Positions 26,916 through 37,971 of a DNA stretch of 64,000 bases are shown piece by piece; position 1 is the first letter of the stretch, and each line of letters opens with the position of its first letter. Below the pieces are notes generated by a model that searched no databases, was not told where the DNA came from, and saw only the letters and a program-made list of their open reading frames with translations. Made by a program: the position numbers and the translations under genes. Source of the DNA: JAMQKA01 sp034521835 (GTDB lineage: Bacteria; Bacteroidota; Rhodothermia; Balneolales; Balneolaceae); contig JAXHMA010000001.1 of NCBI GenBank assembly GCA_034521835.1, forward strand, positions 186,001-250,000, read 5' to 3'.

Positions 26916-28946
26916 TTGAGTGTTAGTGCGTTTACGTTATACTTACCTTTTTATTTTAAAGCCCTACAGTATTACGATTTGAATAAGGAAAATATCCTAC
27001 ATTTTATTTTTAAGCCGCATCATGTTCAAAGACTTATTCAAGGGGTTTTTGGTGTAATTTTTCTTTTGATCTGCTCTATGCCCAGCCACGCCCTCCAGGG
27101 CAATAGTGAGCCTATGGATTCCCAGGTTTGGAAGGTTGAGATAGCCGGAAATGAAACATTTACAGATATCGTGCTTAAACAGATAATCGCCACTGAAGCC
27201 CCAACTACGCTGGAAAAATTGAAATTCTGGAATCGAGGCGGTCATGAAGTTAATATGATGGAGATCCGTCGGGATGTGATTAGAATCCGCCGCTATTATG
27301 AACGCAGGGGGTTTCCTTATGTCAATGTAAAACGAAATGTTATAAAGGGGAATAAGGAGTGGAAGCGAACTGTACGTTTTACGGTTGATGAGAATACACC
27401 TGTTACTATCAAGGATCTTACCTACAAGTTTAAAACCACCGAGCAGAGCCAGCAGTATATCACCTCCAGCAGGGCATTTCGAAGGGCACAAGCCGAGCAT
27501 GAATTCAAGCAGGGCATGCGCTATCAGACCATAAAAGAACCTAATATTATAGGTTCTTTTACAGAGGTGTTGAAAAATTTGGGTTTTGCCTTTGCAGAGG
27601 TCAATATTCAGGCTCAGATTGATTCCCTGCAGACCAGTGCAGAGGTAACCATCCAGATCGACTCGGGTCCCCGCACCTACGTATCAGAGGTAAATGTAAC
27701 CGGTACAGAAACAATTTCGGATAGCTACGTGATACGGGAGTCTGCACTGCATGAGGGGGATATGTTCACCCAGACTGATTTGCAGCAGGCCCAGCGCGAA
27801 ATTTTTAACCATCACATGTTCCGGTTTGCCACGATCGATCTTCCCGACCAGCCGCGGGATTCCACACTTCAGATCAATATCAATGTGCGGGAATACCCGC
27901 TGCGGTCGGTACAGGCGCAGGGCGGTGTCGGTACGGAAGATCTGTTGCGCGCTCGCGCGAGCTGGACCCACCGCAATGTATTGCACTCGGGACACCGCTT
28001 CACGGCAACTGCCACTGGATCATTTATCGAGCAGTCGCTTAACCTCAACTATCTTATCCCGTACGTTTACAATACCAAAAGCAGCCTGGTCTTCGATCCT
28101 TTTGTGCAACATATTTTGGAGCGTCGAATCTATGAGTTATTTCAGGGCGGTATCACAAATAGTTTTATTTACCGTTATCGCGATGATCTTACAGGCACCG
28201 TCTCCTACCAATTTACCCGTAACCTGGAGCTTTCCGAACAGACCGACGACGCCCTGCCTGATACCACTTTTGAATACGATTTATCCTCTTTTCAGTTCAG
28301 CGGGTATTACAGTCCCGGTTTTGCCACGCGAGGTCAGCAGGGGTGGGTTGTGCAGCCATACGCGGAATTTTCCGGTTTGTTTGGTGGAGCAGCATTTTCT
28401 TTTCAAAAATTTTCGGTAGATGTTCGCCGTTATACCAATTTGACCAGCTCCACCAAGCTGGCTACCCGCCTGCAGCTGGGTGGACTGTCAACGTGTCTCA
28501 GGGATTCCCTGCCGCAGAATATCCGATATTACCTGGGAGGAACCAGTTCGGTTAGAGGCTGGGGAAGAAATGAGCTGGGCCCTAAACGTGTTCGATTTGA
28601 CAGCACGGGAACGTTCAGGGGGTATGCCCCTGTGGGTGGGCAGGCCAAGTTTGGCTTTAACTTGGAGATCCGGCAGGAACTCAACTTTTTTATCAATGGG
28701 CTGGGCATTGCCGCTTTTTTTGATGGCGGCCAGGTATGGAGAAGGCTCCAGAATTTAGACCAGCGCCCGATTCAGTTTGGCGTTGGCGGCGGTTTGCGGT
28801 ACCAGTCGCCCATTGGACCCATTCGGGTGGATGTTGGGTATAAACTGAATCCCACACAAGAAGACCTTAACAAATATCAGGGCAAAAATTATGGTTCTAA
28901 TTTCGATCGCATTGGCATTCATTTTAGCGTAGGACAGGCATTTTAG
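26916..28946 (+). CDS. tamA: BamA/TamA family outer-membrane protein (Omp85), TamA-like
   Basis: About 650-676 residues. Signal-like segment 'GVIFLLICSMPSHALQ', then POTRA-type repeats ('WKVEIAGNETFTDIVLKQII', 'TVDENTPVTIKDLTYKF', 'YVSEVNVTGTETISDSYVI'). A 16-strand Omp85 barrel follows, with the lid-lock motif as 'YYLGGTSSVRGWGRNELGP' (VRGW for the usual VRGF/Y). The end 'FDRIGIHFSVGQAF' has the C-terminal aromatic residue. The start is uncertain: 26916 is a TTG, another TTG lies near 26980, and no ATG precedes the signal segment. The stop (TAG 28944-28946) overlaps the GTG start of tamB by one base, so the pair is translationally coupled. Together they probably insert outer-membrane proteins or move lipids. 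Confidence 0.9.
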   Translation: MSVSAFTLYLPFYFKALQYYDLNKENILHFIFKPHHVQRLIQGVFGVIFLLICSMPSHALQGNSEPMDSQVWKVEIAGNETFTDIVLKQIIATEAPTTLEKLKFWNRGGHEVNMMEIRRDVIRIRRYYERRGFPYVNVKRNVIKGNKEWKRTVRFTVDENTPVTIKDLTYKFKTTEQSQQYITSSRAFRRAQAEHEFKQGMRYQTIKEPNIIGSFTEVLKNLGFAFAEVNIQAQIDSLQTSAEVTIQIDSGPRTYVSEVNVTGTETISDSYVIRESALHEGDMFTQTDLQQAQREIFNHHMFRFATIDLPDQPRDSTLQININVREYPLRSVQAQGGVGTEDLLRARASWTHRNVLHSGHRFTATATGSFIEQSLNLNYLIPYVYNTKSSLVFDPFVQHILERRIYELFQGGITNSFIYRYRDDLTGTVSYQFTRNLELSEQTDDALPDTTFEYDLSSFQFSGYYSPGFATRGQQGWVVQPYAEFSGLFGGAAFSFQKFSVDVRRYTNLTSSTKLATRLQLGGLSTCLRDSLPQNIRYYLGGTSSVRGWGRNELGPKRVRFDSTGTFRGYAPVGGQAKFGFNLEIRQELNFFINGLGIAAFFDGGQVWRRLQNLDQRPIQFGVGGGLRYQSPIGPIRVDVGYKLNPTQEDLNKYQGKNYGSNFDRIGIHFSVGQAF

Positions 28947-31900
28947 TGGAAGATCAGCAGCAACATACCGAAAGTAGAAAGCGCAGGCGTTGGCCTTGGA
29001 TTGTCCTCGGGATACTCCTCGTACTTGTGCTGGGGATACGGCTCTCGCTGAAGAGCAGTTTTGTCCACAATATCGTGCGCTCACAAATTGAGCAGGCGGC
29101 TAATGCAGCTCTTAATGCACGGCTGAGATCGGCCAGCTGGAGGGCGACCTCTGGAAAGAGGTACAGTTAACTAATGTACGTGTAACCTCTCCCGATACCG
29201 TTCTTAGCGCTGATACCTTGTACGCCCGTTACCAGTTGCTGAGTTATTTGGGATCAAAATTCCAAGTGGATGAAATTAGTATCTCGAATCCTTATGCCCG
29301 CATAAGACAGTACGAGGATGGCAGTATTAATCTCCAGGATATAGTGAAGGAGTCTCCTGCAGACACCACCACCGAAAGCGAGGTATTTCTGTTTCAGGTA
29401 GATCGATTTGCCCTGGAGGGAGGAGCCCTTGAAGGCAGGTTTTCCTCTCTGGGGCAGGACTCCCTTATTGCCATTCGCGACCTCAATATAGAGGCAGCCG
29501 GAAGTTACATGGAGGAGGGCTACAGCGTGCAGCTCCAGGAGTTAGCCTTCCGGGTTTCGGATACGCGCCTTCCGCCGATTGATATTCAGTCAACCGCGCA
29601 GGCCACCGACCAAAAAATAACGCTCGAAAAACTGGTGATCGGCACTGGTCGATCTGTGTTGCAGTCATCAGCTACAGTCAACACCAACGATTCGACCGGC
29701 TCGGTCAGTTTCTCGGCGCAACCGCTTTCCTGGAGAGATGTCGCTGCGTATGTTGAACCGGTCCCCGTCCAGCAGAATCTACAGCTTGAGCTTTCACTTA
29801 GCGGATCTCCTTCCTTGTTTAATGTCGGATTGCGGGCCCAAGCGGATGGTCTGCAGAAACTGAATTTGGATACCCAGTTCGAGTGGAACAATACTGTTTT
29901 TTTAAAAAGAGCTGAACTTGATATTGCACAGATGGATCTGGAGGTGCTTACTTCAGACAGTACGTACCCGAGCATACGTGAGATGCAGTTGCTGGCGAAA
30001 GGTAATGTAGATGTTTTGCAACCACAGCACGCACAAATGAACGGCTCCTTTTCGGTCAACCGTTTAGCACAGGGTTCATATAGGGTCGACCAGCTAACAG
30101 GTAACTTTACCTTAGCTAAGGATGAGCTGCAAACCAATATGCAGGTTACCCGGCAGGGAGAGTCGTTGAACGCGGAATTACTAGCTTCCCGGATCTGGAG
30201 CTCTTCACCCAATTTACTTCATCCGTGAATGGAAGGAATATCCAACCCGGATATTGGTTGCAGGACCCGACTTATGATGGCAGCGTTAATTTCAGTGCGC
30301 GGCTGGAGGGTACGGGACTTGCCCCGTCCGACCAGTATTGGGATTTCCGGCTGGAGATCGACGACAGTCAGATCAGGAGGACAGGAACTTTCCCTGGCTA
30401 CAATGGAGGGCCAAATCAATAGCTCCCGGATTTCTATGACCTCGCAAGTACAGCTGCAGCAGAGCGGGCTGGACATGACGGCCCAGGTAGATAATTATCA
30501 AACCGCCCCGGAATACAGCTATGATCTTCGGTTCAACCAGTGGAATCTTGCCGAGTGTGAGGGATTGGAGGAGCTGCCCACCTCGATTAATGCTCATCTG
30601 CAGGGACAGGGAAAATATACTACGCCCGAGCGGCTGCAATTATCTTCAAAAATCAGGATCGATTCTTCGATGGTCAACAGGGAGTTTATCGAGGAGCTAC
30701 ATGCTGAAATCGTGGTGAAAGATACCGTGGTCCAGGTCAATGGCGGTCGGTTGAGAAGTGCTATAGCCGACGGTAATTTTGAGTCCCGCATGCACCTGCT
30801 GCGATGGTATGATATCGACAATCGGCTGAACATGGATGTTGAGATCAAAGACATTCAGACCTTTGCTGGGCTTGCAGGCGTTGAAACCCTTCAGACAACG
30901 GGCGCGCTCACCGGACAGATTAGTCCAGCCAATGAGGATGAACTTCAGTTTACAGGCCACGTCGATTTCGAAAATCTGCAATATGGAGATATGGTGTCAT
31001 CCGAAGCTATTGAAGGAAACGTTGATATTCTGTTGAGAGAACAACCTCAGTATACCCTGGAGCTGAATCTGAGTAATCCCGTAGTAAATTCAGTGGTCTT
31101 GCAGGATGTTTCCACCTCCGTGCGCGGGAAGATGACCCCTGATTCCACGTACGGCGATATCCAGTTGATGTTCAGCAGCGCAAGCGGTAACCGCCTGCAA
31201 CATGAGGCAACCTATAGCGTGAGTTCCGAAATATCACGAGTACGAACGACCGATCTGCAGATTATCAGTGATCTAAGAACGCTTTCACTGGCACAGCCTT
31301 TTGAAGCGGTAGTTAAAGGTCAGCAATTCCGGATGGATACACTTCGCCTTGAATCAAATGATGGTGCGGCCATGGAGATGGCTATTCCATATGCAGATTC
31401 TGTATCCCAAAGGGGATATCTGCTGGGAAAAGAACTCAACTTGAGTGTTATCCAAAATACACTGCTGAGCGAATCCCATTTTGACGGAATGCTTTCCGGC
31501 AGGCTCTATATCGATAAACGGGATACCCTGCTTTCTGCATCCGGCAACCTGAAACTTGAGCAGATCGCATATAATGACGTTTCACTTGATTCGCTAGACC
31601 TTGATTTTGAAGTCGATGATGAACGCCTGGAGGGGGGACTGTTGCTGTTCGATAAGGGAGAACGGCTTGCCAGTGGGCAGTTACAGGTCCCGTTCAAGCT
31701 GGGTGATCCCAACACTTTTGATCAATCGTTTTTTAAAGAAAAAGTGTCCGGCCGGTTGATTGTTCGAGAGCTTTCGGTGAGTCGATATCCGCAATTGTTG
31801 GAAAATGCCGGCATTACCAACACCGATGGACTGGCGCGTTTCCAGGGTACGATCAGCGGAACTGCGGGAGAGCCGGAAATGCAGGCTTCTTTTCGTCTTC

Positions 31901-33417
31901 GCCAGGCCACTATTTCCGGGGTGGGTGTAGACTCGGTTACCGCCACTATGGATTACGATCACACCACTCGGCAGATCCAGTTGAACAGCTCGGTTGTTTC
32001 GCTGAAACAGAAAGCGGCAGAAATAACGGCCCAGTTGCCCGTTCACCTTGATGTTAAAGAATTTAATGTAGCCCTGCCAGAGCAGAAAGATTCCATATGG
32101 GTGGATATAAATACCTACCAGTTTAACCTGGCCTCTCTTAACGATTTTGTAGATCGCACGGAATTCCGGGAAATACAGGGTCGGCTGGATGGCAGCCTGG
32201 TGATCGAAGGGCCGCTGAATCAGCTTTCGGCGGAGGGGATGATGAGTTTTCAGAACGGGGCTATACGCGTGATGGAGGCCGGAGTAAAATTTTCGGAGAT
32301 ACGTTCTGCTGTCTACTTCCGGGGTAATCGCGTGGAGATTGAAAAAATGAATGCCCGCAGTGGCACAGGTTCGTTTTCTGCCAGCGGCTCCATGAACTTT
32401 AATGAGTTACAGCCGGGTGCGCTTGATATTGCCATGAAAGCCAACAATTTCCGGGTTGCCAACACTGCCAACTATAGTGCAATTATCGACATGGATACCA
32501 AGCTGAATGGTACGCTCAGCAAGCCGAATATAAAAGGCAAGCTCAGTTTCGTGAGTGGGTTCCTGTACCTGCAGAATTTTGGGGAGAAATCCGTAGAGGC
32601 CGTAGAGCTCGATTCAGCCGCTGCCCCGGGGTATGCCACCTCCTACATGCAGTACGACTCGCTGAGCATGGAGATGGATGTATCCTTTAATCGGAGGTTT
32701 TTTGTCCGCAACCGACAATACTTGGACCTTGAATACGAGCTTGATGGACAGGTGGATCTGGTCAAAAAAAGAGAGCAGGACCTGCAGATGTTTGGCTCAC
32801 TGTCGGCGGCCAGCGGATACGCCCGCCCGCTGGGCAAACGCTTTGAGCTGGAGGAGGGCATTATCACCTTCCGTGGAGAGCCGACCAATCCCGAACTGAA
32901 AATTCGCCACCTGTTTATACCCCCGCAGCAAGACTTGGCAGACGTGCGTATATGGTATATCATTGAGGGTACGGTGGAGGACCCACAGTTCAAGTATGAA
33001 AGTGAGCCGCCGATGGGACTGGAGGATATCATCAGCTACACGCTATTTGGCAAGCCGTTCCTGTCACTCGATCCCTGGAAACAGGTGGTGGCCAACTCCG
33101 GCAGCAATACCAGCGCCGCTGACGTAGCGATGGATGTGTTGCTGGATAAAGTGGAGGCCCTGGCCACGCAGCGGCTCGGTATTGATGTGGTGCAGATTGA
33201 CAATACGCGGAATGGCGCCAATTCGGGAACTTCGATCAAAACAGGCTGGTACCTGAATCCAAAAGTGTTTTTTGCCATCCAGAACGAAATAACCGGCTCT
33301 ACCCCCGATACTATTTTTATCCTGGAATACCTGCTTAAAAGGAACCTCAAGCTGATTCTCACCCAGGGCGGCGACAGTCGGACCGGCATTGATGTACGCT
33401 GGAATTATGATTATTAA
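28946..33417 (+). CDS. tamB: TamB-like translocation/assembly protein (DUF490), frameshifted
   Basis: About 1,490 residues in total. An N-terminal signal anchor ('WPWIVLGILLVLVLGIRLSL') is followed by a very long beta-helical repeat region. The C-terminal TamB domain includes 'PNIKGKLSFVSGFLYLQNFG', 'DVRIWYIIEGTVEDPQFKY' and 'PPMGLEDIISYTLFGKPFLS', ending 'SRTGIDVRWNYDY'. Frame changes lie near 29125, near 30205 and near 30385, yet protein similarity is continuous ('EIGQLEGDLWKEVQLTNVRV' bridges the first). The GTG at 28946 overlaps the tamA stop. TamB spans the periplasm, and the tamA-tamB order is the classical one. No other gene follows closely. Confidence 0.9.
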
Positions 33418-33501
33418 TTTTTTAGTTGCTTAGGCAACAGATTCAAAAGAAATCCCGAGAATATAAACTGAAACACGCACGACGAAAGACCAAAAGAAAC
33501 T

Positions 33502-34608
33502 ATGTACTCAAACGAAGACCAACAGTTGGCGAAAAAGATTCTGAATTTTAGCTGTGAGCTGGAAGAAGGACAAAATGTGATGCTCCAGTTAGTAGGCCTC
33601 AACGGTATTGAGTTGCTGCGAGCGCTAGTGGATGAGGCGCGCAAGATGAATGTGAATCCTTTTGTGCAAATCGAGGACACCGAGATCAAGCGAATTCTGG
33701 TGGAGCGCGGCGACAAAAAATTCTGGCAAAACCAGGCCGAAACCGATCAGCTACCGCTGATGAAACAGATGGATGCCTTTGTGGGCGTCCGTGCCTCCCA
33801 AAATATTTACGAACAGGCCAATGTGGACAAGAAAGCCAATAAAGCCTATTCCGATCATTTTTTGAAGCCGGTTCATTTTAACGAGCGCGTTCCCAACACC
33901 AACTGGGTAGTGTTGCGCTACCCCTCTGAGGCATTCGCCATGAATGCTAAAATGCCGACTCAGAAATTCCATGAATTTTATTATAAAGCCTGCCTCTTGG
34001 ACTACAGCCGGCTGCACGAAGCGATGAAGCCGCTGGAGGAGCGCCTGCGCAATACCGAAATGATTCAGCTGAAAGGAGAGGAAACCGACATTAAATTTTC
34101 AGTAGAGGGACAAAACTGGATTCCATGCTTTGGCAAGCGGAACATTCCGGATGGAGAGCTGTTCTCCTCTCCGATTCTCTCGTCGGTGGAGGGCCACATT
34201 TCGTACGCCCCCAGCGTCTATCAGGGCAAGCCGTTTGAGTACGTAAAGCTGGAAGTGCGGGACGGGGTCGTTGTGGATTTTGATTCCTCCAACAATGAAG
34301 AGCTCGAAGAAATTCTTGATACCGATGCCGGCGCACGCCAATTCGGGGAGTTCAGCTTCGGGCTCAACCCCATCATCGACCAGCCGATGTACGACATCCT
34401 GTTCGATGAAAAGATCTACGGTTCCAATCATCTGACGCTCGGCAAAGATTACGAGATTGCGCCCAACGGTAACGAAAGCAGCATCCACTGGGATCTGGTC
34501 TGCATTGGCGCCGATGTCTATCTGGATGGAGAGAAGATCCGCGAGGGCCGCACGTTTGTGACTGAAGACCTGCAGGGACTCAATCCTGATAATCTTCTTA
34601 ATTCATAA
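33502..34608 (+). CDS. M29-family (thermophilic-type) aminopeptidase
   Basis: 368 residues, intact. Matches the M29 AmpS/AmpT family, cytoplasmic metallo-aminopeptidases. Metal ligands and active-site residues appear in 'NIPDGELFSSPILSSVEGH' (first Glu), 'RQFGEFSFGLNPIIDQPMY' (second Glu), 'NHLTLGKDYEIAPNGN' (His) and 'SSIHWDLVCIGADVYLDGE' (His and Asp). Length is slightly short of the ~400-410 typical. ATG at 33502; the upstream purine stretch is weak. It releases N-terminal amino acids from peptides. Monocistronic by appearance. Confidence 0.9.
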   Translation: MYSNEDQQLAKKILNFSCELEEGQNVMLQLVGLNGIELLRALVDEARKMNVNPFVQIEDTEIKRILVERGDKKFWQNQAETDQLPLMKQMDAFVGVRASQNIYEQANVDKKANKAYSDHFLKPVHFNERVPNTNWVVLRYPSEAFAMNAKMPTQKFHEFYYKACLLDYSRLHEAMKPLEERLRNTEMIQLKGEETDIKFSVEGQNWIPCFGKRNIPDGELFSSPILSSVEGHISYAPSVYQGKPFEYVKLEVRDGVVVDFDSSNNEELEEILDTDAGARQFGEFSFGLNPIIDQPMYDILFDEKIYGSNHLTLGKDYEIAPNGNESSIHWDLVCIGADVYLDGEKIREGRTFVTEDLQGLNPDNLLNS

Positions 34609-34618
34609 AAAAGCACCG

Positions 34619-34754
34619 TACTCCCGCCAGTTTGCAACTTTCGGCCATTTAGAAGATTGGATGGGGTAGTTACTTCGGCGAACTGCCCAAAAAAGTCCAA
34701 TACTTCAAAGTTTAAGTTAGCCAGTATCCCGTTAGTTACAAACTGGCGGGAGTA
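34619..34754. repeat. 136-base inverted-repeat (MITE-like) element
   Basis: Terminal 20-base arms 34619-34638 and 34735-34754 are complementary with a single mismatch; the outer 16 bases (tactcccgccagtttg) are perfect. About 96 bases of non-coding sequence lie between. It sits directly after the aminopeptidase stop and before the DUF1761 gene. The shape (short, non-coding, long terminal inverted repeats) suggests a miniature mobile element or a large hairpin terminator. No clear target duplication was seen. Confidence 0.6.
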
Positions 34755-34842
34755 TCGAGTGGTCTTTTCATTTAATTTCTGATTTCAGGAGAAAATTCCT
34801 ATACTGGATTTGAATAAATCGGGAACTAAAAAACGGGAGAAT

Positions 34843-35250
34843 ATGATGGGAGCACTCTTTTCGGAACTCAATATATGGGCCGCCCTGCTGGGTGGTTTCG
34901 CATACTTTATGGTCGGTTGGGGCTGGTATGGCCCCCTGTTTGGGGAGGCTTGGATGCAGGAGAAGGGGATGGAGGAACATCCTGAATCACCGGAACCGAT
35001 TATCTTCCTTTACTCACTAATCCTGCAGTTTATTGCTGGCATTTCACTAGGCTTTTTTATCGTGGCGCTGGATGCCACTACAGCTCTCCAGGGATTGTCT
35101 GTTGGCTTGGCCGCCGGCGCGGGATTTGTGCTCACCACCGTGGGCGTCAACGGTATCTACAATGACATGTCGCTCAAACTATTTGCCATTGACGGCGGAT
35201 ATCACCTCGTCGGTTTTACCGTGGCAGGATTGATTATCGGACTTTGGTGA
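34843..35250 (+). CDS. DUF1761 domain membrane protein
   Basis: About 135 residues with four predicted membrane helices. Conserved DUF1761 opening 'LNIWAALLGGFAYFMVGWGW' and 'WYGPLFGEAWMQEKGM', and a C-terminal 'GGYHLVGFTVAGLIIGLW'. Function of the family is unknown. The start is 34843 or 34846 (two adjacent ATGs); GGGAG at 34835-34839 supports either. It ends convergently with clpB, with a strong palindrome between them. Confidence 0.8.
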   Translation: MMGALFSELNIWAALLGGFAYFMVGWGWYGPLFGEAWMQEKGMEEHPESPEPIIFLYSLILQFIAGISLGFFIVALDATTALQGLSVGLAAGAGFVLTTVGVNGIYNDMSLKLFAIDGGYHLVGFTVAGLIIGLW

Positions 35251-35271
35251 GTAGGATATTTTGCAAAAGTA

Positions 35272-35297
35272 TAAGGGCACGATGCCTCGTGCCCTTA
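35272..35297. repeat. Palindromic repeat, copy 2 of the 'aagggcacg' family (probable bidirectional terminator)
   Basis: Arms 35272-35282 (taagggcacga) and 35287-35297 are perfect complements around 4 bases. It is nearly identical to the repeat at 20097-20126, including flanking 'gaaat.ttgct'. It lies between two convergent genes (DUF1761 and clpB), a common site for such repeats. Confidence 0.7.
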
Positions 35298-35336
35298 CGA
35301 AATGTTTGCTCCTGTTTTTGATTAATATCCGATTAC

Positions 35337-37971
35337 CTAATCTGCCCATGCTTCGGCGTCATCGAAGACTTCGGCAAACTCTATCTCTTCGCCGTCTTTG
35401 CCGAGGGTCGCCTCAAAATGCTTGACGCTTTCCTCTCCGCGCCTGATTAGTTCGGTAGCAAGCTTGTCGATAATCTTACGCTGCAAAAGCCGCTTCAGCG
35501 GACGAGCACCATATACAGGGTCGTAACCCCGGTCGGCCAGCCAGTCTTTAACAGTTTCTGAGACAGAAAGCTCGATACCTTTTTGCTCCAGCATCTTAAA
35601 TACACGTTGCAGCTGGATATCTACGATATCGCGGATATGCTCTTTGGTGAGCGGGTGGAACACGATAATGTCATCCACGCGGTTCAGGAACTCGGGGCGG
35701 ATCGATTTCTTGAGCTGCTCCATCAGCTGCTCCTGTAGCTCGCTGTATACCTCATCGGTAAACTCGCCGTCTGTTTCTTCAATGCGTTCCTGGATCAGGT
35801 GCGACCCGATGTTACTGGTCATAATGATGATAGTGTTGGTAAAGTCCACTGTCACCCCTTTGTTGTCGGTCAAACGACCTTCATCCAGCACTTGTAACAG
35901 CATGTTGAACACGTCGGCATGTGCCTTTTCGATCTCATCCAGAAGAATCACCGAATATGGCTTGCGGCGTACGGCTTCGGTAAGCTGTCCGCCCTCATCG
36001 TAGCCCACGTAACCTGGAGGTGCACCCACCAGGCGACTTACGCTGTGGCGCTCCATATATTCACTCATGTCGATGCGCACCATGGCGTCTTCATCACTAA
36101 AGAGAAAGTTGGCAAGTGAACGGGCCAGCTCTGTTTTACCCACCCCGGTGGAACCGAGGAAGAAGAACGAGCCGATCGGGCGCTGGGCATCCTGCAGGCC
36201 GGCACGAGAACGCCGCACAGCGTTAGATACCGTTTCGATGGCAGGATCTTGTCCGACCACACGTTTATGAAGCTCTTCCTCAAGGTGAATCAGCTTTTCA
36301 CGCTCGCTTTGCAGCATTTTGCTCACCGGGATGCCCGTCCATCTCGAGACGATGTCGGCGATATCCTCATATTCGACTTCCTCCTTCAGCATGGCGCGAC
36401 CTTCCTGTATCTCATCCAGCTGTTCCTTTGTTTCTTCAAGGTCTTTTTCAAGCTGTTTGATTGTACCATAGCGGAGTTCGGCTACCTTCTCGTAGTCGCC
36501 TTCGCGTTCAGCTTTCTCAGCGCGATTGCGGGAGGTGTCGATCGCCTCTTTTAAGTCTCGGGTTTTTTTGATGAGCTCCCGCTCCGAGTCCCACTGGTTA
36601 CGCATGCTATTGCGTTTCTCTTCCAGGTTGGCCAGTTCTTTTTCGATGTTTTGGATTTTCTCTTCGTTCTTCTCGCGCTTCAGCCCTTCTCGCTCAATTT
36701 CCAGCTGGCGAATTTGCCGCTCAACCTGGTCGAGTTCTTCCGGCATGGAGTCGATCTCAAGGCGCAATCGTGAGGCCGCCTCGTCAATAAGGTCGATCGC
36801 CTTATCCGGCAGGAACCGATCGCTGATGTAGCGGTGCGAAAGCTCGGATGCAGCAACAAGAGCCTCATCCCGGATCTTCACGCCGTGGTGCAGTTCATAT
36901 CTTTCCTGCAGCCCACGCAGGATGGAAATCGTATCCTCAACGGTCGGCTCGTTGATCAGCACTTTCTGCATACGCCGCTCCAGCGCCCGGTCTTTTTCAA
37001 TATGCTTGCGGTATTCATCGAGCGTGGTTGCTCCGATGGCGTGCAGTTCACCACGGGCCAGTGACGGTTTGAGAATATTGGCGGCATCCAGCGAACCTTC
37101 ACTTGATCCTCCGCCAACAAGCGTATGTATTTCATCTATAAATAGAATAATCTCACCGTCAGAATCGGTTACCTCTTTGACGATTGCTTTCAGGCGCTCT
37201 TCAAATTCACCGCGGAACTTGGTTTCCGGCCACCAGCGCGCCCATGTCTAGTGCGAGAATGCGCTTGGTTTTCAGGCTTTCGGGCACGTCGCCCCGGTTT
37301 ATTCGCAGGGCCAGCCCTTCAGCAATAGCCGTTTTACCGACGCCGGGTTCGCCGATCAGCACCGGGTTGTTCTTGGTACGGCGCGACAGAATCTGCATGA
37401 TACGGCGGATCTCATGGTCCCGACCGATCACTGGGTCCAGCTTGTTTTTTTCTGCCATATCATTCAGGTTGCGGCCATATTTTTTGAGTGCGTTATAGCG
37501 GCTTTCCGCATTGGGATCATCCACTTTTTGAGAACCACGGACATCTTGCAAAATCTTCAGCACATCCTTTTTCTTGACACCGTGTTGCTGCAGCAAGTTT
37601 CCCGCTTCGCCCCTTGCTTCTAATATTCCGATAAGCACGTGCTCGGAGCTGATATATTCATCCCCGAGATCATCGGCAGACTGCTGGGCTTTATCAAAAA
37701 GCTCCTTGGAAGTGTTGGAAAGATACTGCCCGGAAACCGATGCACCCTTTACAACCGGAAACTTTTCCAGTTGCTGTTCAAGTTCTGTTTTTAGCTGGGG
37801 AATGCGCGCCCCAATTTTGTTAAGTATGGTATTGACTACATTCTCAGAATCACTCAGCAGGGCCAGTAAAATATGGGATGGTTCAACGGCCTGCTGGTTG
37901 CGGCTGGAGGCCAGGTCCAGCGCATTTTGGACCGCTTCCTGAGCTTTAAGTGTAAATTTATTGAAATTCAT
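35337..37971 (-). CDS. clpB: ClpB disaggregase (AAA+ chaperone), one frameshift
   Basis: About 875 residues. N-terminal Clp_N repeats ('FTLKAQEAVQNALDLASSRN', 'ISSEHVLIGILEARGEAGN'). First AAA with Walker A 'IGEPGVGKTAIAEGLALRI' and, after the frame change near 37215, 'LFIDEIHTLVGGGSSEGS'. The middle coiled coil is rich in Glu/Lys/Arg (about 36350-36750), as in ClpB and unlike ClpA/ClpC. Second AAA with 'FLGSTGVGKTELARSLANF', 'GYDEGGQLTEAVRR' and 'FLNRVDDIIVFHPL'. It works with DnaK/DnaJ to dissolve protein aggregates. Start ATG at 37971. Heat-inducible in most bacteria; I cannot identify a CIRCE or sigma-32-type site with confidence. Confidence 0.95.
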
